DNA of 64,000 nucleotides, taken from contig CM060853.1 of NCBI GenBank assembly GCA_030737835.1, forward strand, positions 8,392,134-8,456,133, read 5' to 3'. Within the stretch, counting starts at the first letter, position 1, and each line of letters opens with the position of its first letter. A program made the translations under genes and the position numbers. Positions 12,268 through 21,128 of this stretch are shown here, one piece after another. Origin of the DNA: Acorus gramineus. Its lineage: Eukaryota; Streptophyta; Magnoliopsida; Acorales; Acoraceae. The notes beneath the pieces are model-generated. The model was not told where the DNA came from and did no database searches. It was given only the letters and a program-made list of their open reading frames with translations.

Positions 12268-13048
12268 ATTTTTATTTTTAAGCCCCCGCAAATCATAAGA
12301 TGCATCGATCCGTCAATTCTTTATATTTTGGTTTTAATTTTCAGATTTAAAAGATATGTTCCTTTTAATCCCTAGGAGGAACCTATCCCTAAATTATTTG
12401 GTTTTATTTTTAATCACTGGAAGTAGGGCTGCAACTTGGGTGGGGTTGAATCCGATTTTTATATGGGTTGGGTTGATCAAATCGGGTTCGGGTTCGGGTT
12501 GGCCAATTCGGGTTGACTCACAAATCGGGTTGGGTTCGGATTGGCCTCACTCACAACCCGACCCAATCCGAATCCGTAAATTAATAGTTAAAAAAAAATC
12601 ATGGCCGTTCATTCTGTAGCTTCTAATCTAAGTAGTCCAAATTTTAGGTAAACCTAGTTAATCTTACGGGTTAGGTCGGTTGATTTATTTAAATTGTAAA
12701 TCATGTTAGAAATTCGGGTTGGATCGGGTTGGTCCAATTCGGGTTGGGTCGAGTTGGTCCAATTCGGGTTGGGTCGGGTTGGTTTATTTAATTGCGGGTT
12801 GGGTTCGGATTGGTCCAATTCGAGTTGAAAATCGGGTTGGGTCGGATTAGGGTTGAGTAGTTTGGAATTCGGATTGAGTTCGGGTTGGGGTCAACCCGTA
12901 CCCAACCAGCCTGAGTTGCAGCCCTACCTGGAAAAGACTAAAAAGGAATATATCATTTAAATCTAGGGACTAAAACCAAAATATAAAGAAATGAGAGATC
13001 ATCCCTAAATAAGTATGTTTACAGGAACTGAAAACTAAAAAACCCTTT
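12268..13048. mobile_element. Fold-back element split by a hAT-like insertion
   Basis: The left arm (about 12268-12423) contains ATTTTGGTTTTAATTTTCAG and GATATGTTCC. The right arm (about 12927-13048) carries the inverse: GGACTAAAACCAAAATATAAA, then GGAACTGAAAACTAAAAAACC. The same arms occur in the intact copy at 15208-15485, which shows that 12424-12926 is an insertion. Confidence 0.7.
12424..12926. mobile_element. Non-autonomous hAT-like element, 503 bp
   Basis: Terminal inverted repeats are TAGGGCTGCAACTTGGG and the inverse of TGAGTTGCAGCCCTA. Flanking octamers ACTGGAAG and CCTGGAAA match at 6 of 8 positions, consistent with an aged 8-bp target duplication. The interior is a degenerate minisatellite of CGGGTTGGGT/CGGGTTCGGG units with GGTCCAATTC spacers. 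Confidence 0.72.
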
Positions 13049-13427
13049 TTTTTTTTTTTAAGTTTTGCATATATCAACTAAAAAAAACATTTTTTATAGA
13101 GCTCCCTGTAATTATAGTTAAATCGGTTTAAAGAGATATCTTACTTTTTTAATACTCTATTCATCAAGCGACATTATCAATATCATAGAGTTTGTTATCT
13201 TCACTTTGTTTTATATCATTGTTTCAGGAATAAGAGGGTAGATAATGAAAGAATATGCCTATTCCTCAAAAATTAATGTTTATTTTATTATAAATAAATT
13301 GTAATATTTATGTTTTGATGAGTTAAAATAAACTTATTTATTTATATTTATATATCCAAAACTATAACTATAGTCTAATAATATGGGATGCCAGCATGCG
13401 AATTTGTGTGTTGCATGCACCCTTTAA

Positions 13428-13810
13428 GCCCTCGTTTGGATTGAAGAATTGAATTATTAAGAATAGATAACTATGTCAGTATAGATAGTAATTCTATATG
13501 AATAAGAGATTTTCTGTTTGGTTATGTTTTTTTTAATTTCATTGAAAAACGTAAGAATAAAGGTTGAGTTGTTTGGTTGATGAAGAATAAAATATAAATA
13601 AGGTGTAAAAAGTTGATTTGATATGTGAGCCCTATTGATGTATAAATAAGAGGTGTTGATAGGTGATTTGATGTAAACCACAGTCTTCCTTTTTATGCCA
13701 AAAAAATTTTACGGTTAAAAATCTAATAAAATATAGTTTTTCAAAAACAAAGTTTGAAACATAAGATTTTAAGAATATCAGAATTTCAACCTCACATCCA
13801 AACGCACCCT
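13428..13810. mobile_element. Diverged MITE
   Basis: Bounded by GCCCTCGTTTGGATT and the inverse-like ATCCAAACGCACCC. The interior shares blocks with the element at 10679-11120. The right-hand end resembles a fragment near 20895-21000. Confidence 0.5.
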
Positions 13811-14270
13811 TAGGTTTGTGCCAAATTTAAAATATAAAATAACAATTACACACCATTCATGATAACTGAGATAAACTACTACTAATTAATTTATGACAAA
13901 GCTGATGAAATAGAAACAATAACCTACTAACCCAATGAGTCATCTAAAGACATAAGTGGTAAACCATGAAAATCACTTACTTCTCAAAAGAAAATTAGAG
14001 GAATCACAAAACGATGGATAGACAAAGTAAAATCATTTCAAGCTAATTAAAAACTAGTTGTATTCATTCTCATTCTCCTTTTACTTGAAAACCCAGGTAA
14101 AAGACATTGGGAACCATTCTCACAAAATCTATTAGAATTTGATTTTTGGAAACTATAAATTATCCTTTTTATCTGAGTTTACATTGGATCATTTATTTGA
14201 AAGTTATATTTTAAAATACATTAAAAATTTAATCAAATGTTCTCGATGTTGATTACTTTGATCCATAAAA

Positions 14271-14610
14271 GATCACAATACAACCATGGATTTGAAAAGG
14301 AAAAACATAATCCAAGTTGGCATTATGCTTTTTTACGATAGATTTGATTTTTAAGTATTGAATAGAAAAATCAAATCCCACCATCTTCATGAATGAAAAA
14401 GATTTTTTTTCCAAACTCCACATAGCCATCACAAAATACATTAGAAAATCAACTAATTCATTTGTTAAAGTTGAAAGATCACATTAGAATCATAGATATG
14501 AAAATTTAAAAATATAATCTAGGTTGTTACTATGTTACTTATAGTTGGATAAATATCCAAGAATTGAATACCAAAATCCAATCCTACAATATTCATAAAA
14601 TGTAAAGATT
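14271..14610 (+). repeat. Diverged tandem duplication in the promoter of the cysteine-rich repeat gene
   Basis: The block starting GATCACAATACAACCATGGA at 14271 recurs at 14477 as GATCACATTAGAATCATAGA, about 206 bp apart. Both copies continue with a similar order of motifs, ending in a TTCATxAAxxxxAAAGATTTT block. The second copy ends just before the TATA box. Confidence 0.6.
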
Positions 14611-14616
14611 TTCCTC

Positions 14617-14623
14617 TATAAAA
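14617..14623 (+). promoter_or_regulatory. TATA box of the cysteine-rich repeat gene
   Basis: TATAAAA lies 56 bp upstream of the start codon at 14679, which implies a leader of roughly 30 nt. Confidence 0.6.
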
Positions 14624-14678
14624 ACCAACTAACCCAACAAAAACCAGATAGGCAAACAATTCATTCAAGAAAAAAAAA

Positions 14679-16341
14679 ATGAAAAACAAGACTTCACTCA
14701 TCTTGTCCTTCACTGTGGTCCTCCTGGTCTTGTCTCCTGGTTAGTTTCCAAGCACTTCTTACTTTTGAATTTCATTTCATAATGATTCTAGAAGAATATT
14801 TTTAATTAAACTTCCATTCCAAGTGATTTTTATTATAAGGCCGTTGGATGGTGAATAAATAAGATGAATACCTTTATTCATCATTTTTTTAGGGTTAAAA
14901 TTTGATTTTAAGACCTTGAAATATATTTTTCCAAAATTCTATTTCAAATGATTGTTAAATGGATTTTGTAAAAAAAAAATTAAAGATACATATATAGCTT
15001 TCAACAAATCATTTCGGATTTCAAGTATGCGTATTCAAATGCATATCTGACCAATATTTTAAACACAATAAGTATCAAATTCTATATTTCATTCAAACTA
15101 AGATAATTTATTTAAATTAACCATTTTTATTATATTTTGTAGGTTCTAATATATTTTCTTAAAAAATAATATCCATAATTTCTTTTATTTTTATAAAATA
15201 AAATTAAGGGTTTTTTTAGTTTTCAGTCCCTGTAAATATGCCTATTTAGGGATCGATCCCTCACTTCTTCATATTTTAGTTTTAGTCCCCATATTTAAAT
15301 GATATGTTCCTTTTTAGTCCCTCCCAGGGACTAAAAACAAAATCAAATAATTTAGGGATAGGTCCCTCACAGGGACTAAAAAAGAACATATCCTTTAAAT
15401 CTGGAGACTAAAATCAAAATATGAAGAATTGAGGGATCGATCACTAAATCCTATGGTTTATGGGGACTTAAAAATAAAAATCTCTAAAATTAATTATAAA
15501 AGTATATTGTAAATATTCCTCATATGCAGATGCCTTTTTTATTGTATATACCAATGCTGGCACCAACTCTCTGTAATGTATAATATTTAGTTTCATATAT
15601 GATTTGAAAATTCATAGAATTATCTGAATTTTAAAATAAAGTCGAATGTAATTTTTTTAAATAATTATCAAATTTAATTTAAAATAACCATTTAATTAAT
15701 TGATTTTTCATAACTTTTTAACCAGGATTTTATACAGCTTGTTAATAAAAGTTTTTCGCGTTTTGCTCGTAGGTTTGTCGATTTCAGTTGAGACAGAGGT
15801 TGTCATCCAACCACAGGGGAACGTAAAGATTTGCAACATTGACGCGCAATGCATGAAGCCTTGTGGCCCGACGGGAGGGCAATGTATCGGAGGAAAATGC
15901 TTCTGCTCTTCGGCTGAGACAGAGGCTGCCATCCAAGCAGACGGGAACGTTAAGATTTGCAACATTGACGCGCAATGCACGAAGCCTTGCGGCCCGACGG
16001 GAGGGCAATGTATCGGAGGAAAATGCTTCTGCTCTTCGGCTGAGACAGAGGCTGTCATCCAAGCAGACGGGAACGTAAAGATTTGCAACACTGACGCGCA
16101 ATGCACGAAGCCTTGCAGCCCGACAGGAGGGCAATGTATCGGAGGAAAATGCTTCTGCTCTTCGGCTGAGACAGAGGCTGTCATCCAACCAGATGGGAAT
16201 GTAAAGATTTGCAACACTGACGCGCAATGCACGAAGCCTTGCGACCCGATAGGAGGGCAATGTATCGGAGGAAAATGCTTCTGCACTTCGGCTGAGACAG
16301 AGGCTGCCATCCAAGCAGACGGGAACGAGATGGGAATGTGA
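14679..16341 (+). CDS. Secreted defensin-like cysteine-rich repeat protein, truncated frame
   Basis: Exon 1 (14679-14739) encodes MKNKTSLILSFTVVLLVLSP, a clear signal peptide. The donor G|GTTAGT leads over a 1033-bp intron to exon 2 at 15773 after GCTCGTAG; the intron is phase 1, as is usual in defensin-like genes. Exon 2 then encodes four full 42-residue repeats and part of a fifth, ending at TGA 16339-16341 (209 aa). Each repeat has an acidic linker (AETEA.IQ.DGN) and a six-cysteine module KIC-x5-C-x3-C-x6-C-x4-C-x-C. The Cys-x4-Cys-x-Cys end and C-x3-C spacing suggest a cysteine-stabilised alpha-beta fold. The fifth repeat carries 11 extra bases that shift the frame, and seven more repeats lie downstream. 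It may be a pseudogene or may make the short product. No closer family could be named. Confidence 0.65.
15208..15485. mobile_element. Fold-back MITE, 278 bp, in the intron of the repeat gene
   Basis: The left arm runs from TTTAGTTTTCAGTCCC through CGATCCCTCACTTCTTCATA to TAGTCCCTCCC. The right arm is its inverse (AGGGACTAAA, TATGAAGAATTGAGGGATCG, GGGGACTTAAAAATAAAAA), so the whole element can fold into one hairpin. AAAATTAA flanks both sides (15200-15207 and 15486-15493), a possible 8-bp target duplication in AT-rich DNA. Relatives lie at 12268-13048 and 62965-63950. Confidence 0.75.
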
Positions 16342-17309
16342 AGATTTGCAACACTGACGCGCAATGCATGAAGCCTTGTGACCCGACGGGAGGGCAATGT
16401 ATCGGAGGAAAATGCTTCTGCTCTTCGGCTGAGACAGAGGCTGCCATCCAAGCAGACGGGAACGTAAAGATTTGCAACATTGACGCGCAATGCACGAAGC
16501 CTTGTGGCCCAACGGGAGGACAATGTATCGGAGGAAAATGCTTCTGCTCTTTGGCTGACATAGAGGCAATCTTCCAATCAGATGGGAACGTAAAGATTTG
16601 CAACACTGACGCGCAATGCACGAAACCTTGCAGCCCGACGGGAGGGCAATGTATCGGAGGAAAATGCTTCTGCTCTTTGGCTGACATAGAGGCAATCTTC
16701 CAACCAGATGGGAACGTAAAGATTTGCAACACTGACGCGCAATGCACGAAGCCTTGCGGCCCAATGGGAGGGCAATGTATCGGAGGAAAATGCTTCTGCT
16801 CTTCGGCTGAGACAGAGGCTGTCATCCAACGAGATGGGAATGTGAAGATTTGCAACACTGACGCGCAATGCACGAAGCCTTGTGGTCCGACTGGAGGACA
16901 ATGTATAGGAGGAAAATGCTTCTGCTCTTTGGCTGACATAGAGGCTATCTTCCAACCAGATGGAAACGTAAAAATTTGCAACACTGACGTGCAATGCACG
17001 AAGCCTTGCGGCCCGATGGGAGGGCAATGTATCGGAGGAAAATGCTTCTGCTCTTCGGCTGAGACAGAGGCTGCCATCCAAGCAGACGGGAACGTAAAGA
17101 TTTGCAACACTGACGTGCAATGCACGAAACCTTGCAGCCCGACGGAAGGGCAATGTATCGGAGGAAAATGCTTCTGCTCTTCGGTTGAGACAGAGGCTGT
17201 CATCCAACGAGATGGGAATGTGAAGATTTGCAACACTGACGCGCAATGCACGAAGCCTTGTGATCCGACAGGAGGGCAATGTATCGGAGGAAAATGTTTC
17301 TGCTCTTGA
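15787..17309 (+). repeat. Coding tandem array, 12 units of 126 bp
   Basis: Repeats 1-4 are exactly 126 bp each (15787-16290), repeat 5 is 137 bp (16291-16427), and repeats 6-12 are 126 bp each (16428-17309, the last ending in TGA). Units are nearly identical at the DNA level. Two linker types occur: ETEA(A/V)IQ in repeats 1-6, 9, 11 and 12, and DIEAIFQ in repeats 7, 8 and 10. Confidence 0.95.
16342..17309 (+). pseudogene. Downstream half of the repeat array, out of frame with the signal peptide
   Basis: After the shift in repeat 5, the remaining repeats (rest of 5 and 6-12) are open in a single frame to TGA 17307-17309. They keep every cysteine and have no internal stop. There is no ATG at the head of this frame and no convincing splice acceptor was found, so it is not expected to be translated unless the shift is bypassed. 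Intact cysteines suggest the break is recent. AATAAA at 17323-17328 could serve as a polyadenylation signal. Confidence 0.6.
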
Positions 17310-17582
17310 TTTATGTAACTTTAATAAAAAAAATTCCCACATATATTTGAGGGATATGTTAACATAATTATCTTTTTGAGTGTTTGGGAGTAATGAACGA
17401 AATATTATCAATCAACCAATAATAATAAAGAGTTTCATACATCATGTGTTGATCCAATATGCAATTTATCTATTGGTAAGGAAATACTCATGTCTTGGGG
17501 ACAGAGCACGATGTAGTCATTATATGTGACGACCTTGCGTATAGTCTCATTTTACTAGTGCGATTATGCTTTTTTATTTGTA

Positions 17583-17709
17583 TGGACACCTTATGCATGC
17601 ATTAATTACAAATAAATCCCTTTTATTTGAACAAATGACAAAAAATGGACGCCTGATGCATGTGTTAATTTCAAACAAGCCCCTTTCATTTGAACAAATT
17701 ACAAAAAAA
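17583..17709. repeat. Two-copy 63-bp tandem repeat
   Basis: TGGACACCTTATGCATGCAT at 17583 recurs as TGGACGCCTGATGCATGTGT at 17646. Both copies continue to TTTGAACAAAT(G/T)ACAAAAAA. Confidence 0.8.
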
Positions 17710-17788
17710 AACTGGTTAGAAAAATTTGCCAGTGCTGCTGAATTTTTAGACTATGTTATAGAAAGGGCTATATACAAATCATTGGCTT

Positions 17789-17863
17789 TATATTTTATCA
17801 AACACTGCGGCGTTTCTTAAAACTAAAAATCCCTATATTTTATCAAACACTGCGGCGTTTCTT
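17789..17863. repeat. 30-bp direct repeat, 45 bp apart
   Basis: TATATTTTATCAAACACTGC and the following GGCGTTTCTT occur perfectly at 17789-17818 and 17834-17863. Confidence 0.85.
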
Positions 17864-17889
17864 TGTGCGGGACTCGGTGAGTGGCCTTG

Positions 17890-18045
17890 GGGATTATGTA
17901 AATATCTCTTTTGCTTAATTGCCTTTTCTTTTGTTTTAGTTCCTCTTCTTTTCTCTTATCTTGTATGCTTTGGCCATTGGTTTTCTGATTGCCTTTCTTT
18001 TAGTAATAAAATCAATGCAAATTACTTAACATTTCACTTAAAAAA
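17890..18045 (+). mobile_element. Possible retroposon 3' tail
   Basis: A T-rich stretch containing TAGTAATAAAATCAATGC followed by a run of A residues looks like a truncated LINE 3' end. No coding domain is present. Confidence 0.3.
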
Positions 18046-18690
18046 AAAAATCATTGGAGTATCATTACATGAAATATATATTTTAAAAATTTAAAGAATA
18101 TGAGGATCAGACATGATATTCTCCCTAACATTATGCAATAGTGTTAATCCAAGTTGAGCGCTTGACGATAATAATAAATCTAATTGAGGAGCATACTAAA
18201 ATAATAATGTATTTCTTTATTTATGTTTCGTCTGACAGTCATTTTTGAATAAGCCAGCATAAGCTTTGATAATAATTTAAATTGGGCTATAACAATATCT
18301 TTATGTCTTATACATTATTGTATGATGAAATTGTAATAGTTTACTTATATCCTATACAGTCTAATTTATAATAAAAGACAAAACTAATAATAATGAAATA
18401 ATAAGACATTACAGACAACCATAACAATTGCTTTCATAGCTATCTAAATTTGAATTTCAAACTAATAAGACAATTTTTTAAATTAAATTTTTTCAAAACA
18501 TGTTTTTATTAGATTCTTGAAAAATTATTTTTTTTATATCAGTTAAAGACTATTTTTCGCTTTATTCAAATATTGAGACCTCAAAGAGCTATTGTAAACA
18601 AGTTCTTATGAAGTATATAATTCCTGTAAAGCATAATTTTCAAAAGCCGTCCAAATTCATTCTAACGATTGCCCATATACCAACACAGTG

Positions 18691-18693
<3 letters not shown>

Positions 18694-18752
<59 letters not shown>
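18694..18752. repeat. (TA)n microsatellite, about 59 bp
   Basis: An uninterrupted run of TA dinucleotides, about 29 units. Confidence 0.97.
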
Positions 18753-18755
<3 letters not shown>

Positions 18756-19031
18756 ATGATTTTACATATTGCATTATATGATGTGATATATGTAGAAATG
18801 ATTTAAGAAGTGTTTGTATGTAACAAGGCTCTTAGCATATCATCTTAATAAGATTTGACCTTACATTTAGCCCATCAACCCGCCCCCAACCAAAAAATTT
18901 AAAAGGGCATTGATACACTAAATCCATATTGCAGTCTCATTTATAGGCGTCATGCTATGAAATATTTTCATTAAGTATATATTTTATTATTTTAATATAT
19001 ATTCAATAATGGAAAAAAGTAAAATAAAAAC

Positions 19032-19870
19032 TGTGGAAGGCCAAATCTGCACGAAGAATTAGGAACAAAGTTATGTCAGAATAGCAGGAGAAGATGAGGG
19101 AAGTCTGCAAGGAAAGTTGACCCATGGAGGCCCAATTATCTCACACAAGGCAGTCGGTTAATGGACCCGCCACCAAGTAGCTGCTGTTTGACCCAATGGA
19201 CCGAGGGCTGGAGGGGGTGGGGGACCCTTCGTGAGGAAGCCCGTTGGAGGCTGGTCGGGCATTAATAAGTTCCCCAACCAGGTCGGTGGTGACCACCACC
19301 CGACCAAGGGAGAAGCCGAGCGAGGGTACCTCGGCTGGCTTAGCATTGCCCGACCAAGGAAACGGATCGGGTCGAGGGGGGACCACACGTCCACATCATG
19401 GAGATAATGGCGACTGCAGAGAATATCCTCTGACATCGCGGTGGCAGGCGACCTCCAGGGAACGGTTACGCTGCAAAGGCATACGCGGCGGCCGATTCAG
19501 GTGTCACCCGGATGATTCCGTCTATACCACTAATAACCTCACTCCAAGGAGTGAGGACGGTACACCCTCTTCAAGTATAAAAAAGAGAGACATCGCCGTC
19601 TCCAGAAGGGATGAGAGAGAACCCTACCATCTCCTTGCGCCTATAAAAGCTTAAACCAATACTAACTTGAGCGTCGGAGGGCCGTTAGTCGGCACCACAT
19701 TGGTGTGAGCCGCAGGTTACCGAAGCTGAAGGAGGAGCGAGGAGACTCAACGACGTGACTCACCGACCTTGGCGAAGAGCTTCATGCACCCCCTTTCGGA
19801 TCCACATTCATAGTCCAGATCGCCTTCAAAATCTGGCTGCGTGGAGGGATACCAGAAATCACCTCCCACA
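19032..19870 (+). mobile_element. Solo LTR, 839 bp
   Basis: Ends are TGTGGAAGG and CCTCCCACA, near-perfect inverted repeats with TG...CA termini. The perfect 5-bp repeat AAAAC flanks it (19027-19031 and 19871-19875). GC content is far above the surroundings. A TATAAAA box at 19642-19648 is followed by TTGAGCGTCGGAGGG, a sequence type I associate with the transcription start region of plant Ty3/Gypsy LTRs, which sets the plus orientation. No internal region or second LTR is present. Confidence 0.82.
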
Positions 19871-20145
19871 AAAACAATGCATCCAATTCACATGAGCATG
19901 TATCACTCAATATTTCAGTGTTGATACACTCGATCCCATTTTGTGGCACTGTAAGTAGTCCGGAGCCGTTCCCCAGTTCACTGTACACTCCACTGTGGAG
20001 TATATATTGTCCTAATATAATATATACTCTATTAGTATATGTATGTTCGATTAATTTTTTTAATTGTTTTTAAAAAAATGATATGTACATATTTATCTAG
20101 ATATATGATTTGTTTTTCATAATAATCTTGTAAGTATATACTTCA

Positions 20146-20547
20146 GGCCCATATTTGGATAGTGAAATACGGGTGAATAAGCCTAATTTTTTTTTGGTTT
20201 GTAAATAATAAGTGAGTATAATTATGTTAGGATATGCGGGAATAGATTGATGTTAATATTGTAGATTATGCATGGAATTGTGTTATTCCACCCAAACTAT
20301 TCAACTGATATAAGAAGGCCGACATGTCAAATCAATCGTCATCAACTTTTATAATGCATGAGTCCAACAGGTTAAATCATTTTTTCGTATTTTTATTTTT
20401 TTCACATCTTATTCACAATTTATCAGTCAATCAAACAAGAAAAACTTCATTATTACGTTTCCAATGATAACTAGAAATATAATCAAATAAAAAATAATTT
20501 ATTTTTTTATCTGTACAGAAAAGTTATCAATCCCAAAATAGGATTTG
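20146..20547. mobile_element. Diverged MITE related to the element at 10679
   Basis: Blocks GTTATTCCACCCAAA and TGTCAAATCAATCGTCATCA match the inverse of blocks near 10880-10945. Ends are not well defined. Confidence 0.4.
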
Positions 20548-20894
20548 TCACTATTTAAAGGGGGGTTAAAAAAATCAAAGCTATTGAAAATTGCACAGAA
20601 TATTATAAAAGTGATTGTATCCATATCAAATTTAAATTTGAGTAAGTTCAGTCAGTATCGAATTGGACACCCCTTTAACCGAACTGCACAATATATAAAT
20701 CGAAATGTGTGATTTGAATTATGAACTACAAAAATGACCTAGTCTAATATTTTTCCAATGTTTAAATGTTATTTTACGCAATTTTCTTTTTATTAATAAA
20801 ATTTAGATATACAAGTCAGAGTAAATACATGAAAAGTCCAACCATATCATAAAAATCAAAATGTGTGTTATTTCATCATTTCATTTTATTTAAG

Positions 20895-21000
20895 GGTGTG
20901 TTTGAATCTAAGGTTGAAATACTGAAATTCTTAAACTTATGGTTTGAAAAGCTAAACGCTGAAAATGTATTTGGATCTGAGTATTCGGATCCTAAAACAA
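20895..21000. mobile_element. MITE end fragment just upstream of SWI3C
   Basis: GGGTGTGTTTGAATCTAAGG followed by TTGAAATACTGAAATTCTTA is a diverged inverse copy of 13750-13810. Only one end is seen, and it lies within about 230 bp of the SWI3C start codon. Confidence 0.5.
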
Positions 21001-21128
21001 AAAAGAAAAAAAAAAAAGAAAAAAAAAATCACAGCAAGAGCAGCAAAGCCAACCCCCTCTCTATTTCACTCTCTTCAGATTTCAGATTCAACTGCTCCTC
21101 TCCAAAAGCCCTTCCTCGGCCATCGCCG

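Larger units (their letters stand above)
12178..14678. other. Intergenic region between two divergent genes
   Basis: Separates the minus-strand DUF3727 gene from the plus-strand cysteine-rich repeat gene. It holds the nested transposons 12268-13048, a MITE near 13428-13810 and a duplicated promoter block at 14271-14610. I see no further gene. Confidence 0.7.
17310..21128. other. Intergenic region with solo LTR, microsatellite and MITE pieces
   Basis: AT-rich DNA without a supported gene. The individual repeats in it are listed separately. Confidence 0.65.

Noticed and set aside
12478-12900. GGGTTCGGGTTCGGGTT resembling telomeric repeats
   Set aside because: Units are 6-10 bp and irregular, not the plant TTTAGGG heptamer, and they lie inside a bounded transposon.
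15787-17309. Regular repeats that might suggest a CRISPR array
   Set aside because: Units are 126 bp with no unique spacers and are coding; the context is a plant nuclear gene.
15773-17309. Assignment to nodule-specific NCR peptides or to a named defensin class
   Set aside because: Cysteine spacing is compatible with a cysteine-stabilised fold, but no family-specific residue pattern was convincing, and multi-module architecture is atypical.
15708-17411. Four long antisense frames (277-356 codons) over the cysteine-rich array
   Set aside because: The repeat is 126 bp, a multiple of three, so any stop-free frame in one unit is open through the whole array. The sense strand has the signal peptide, splice sites and conserved cysteines.
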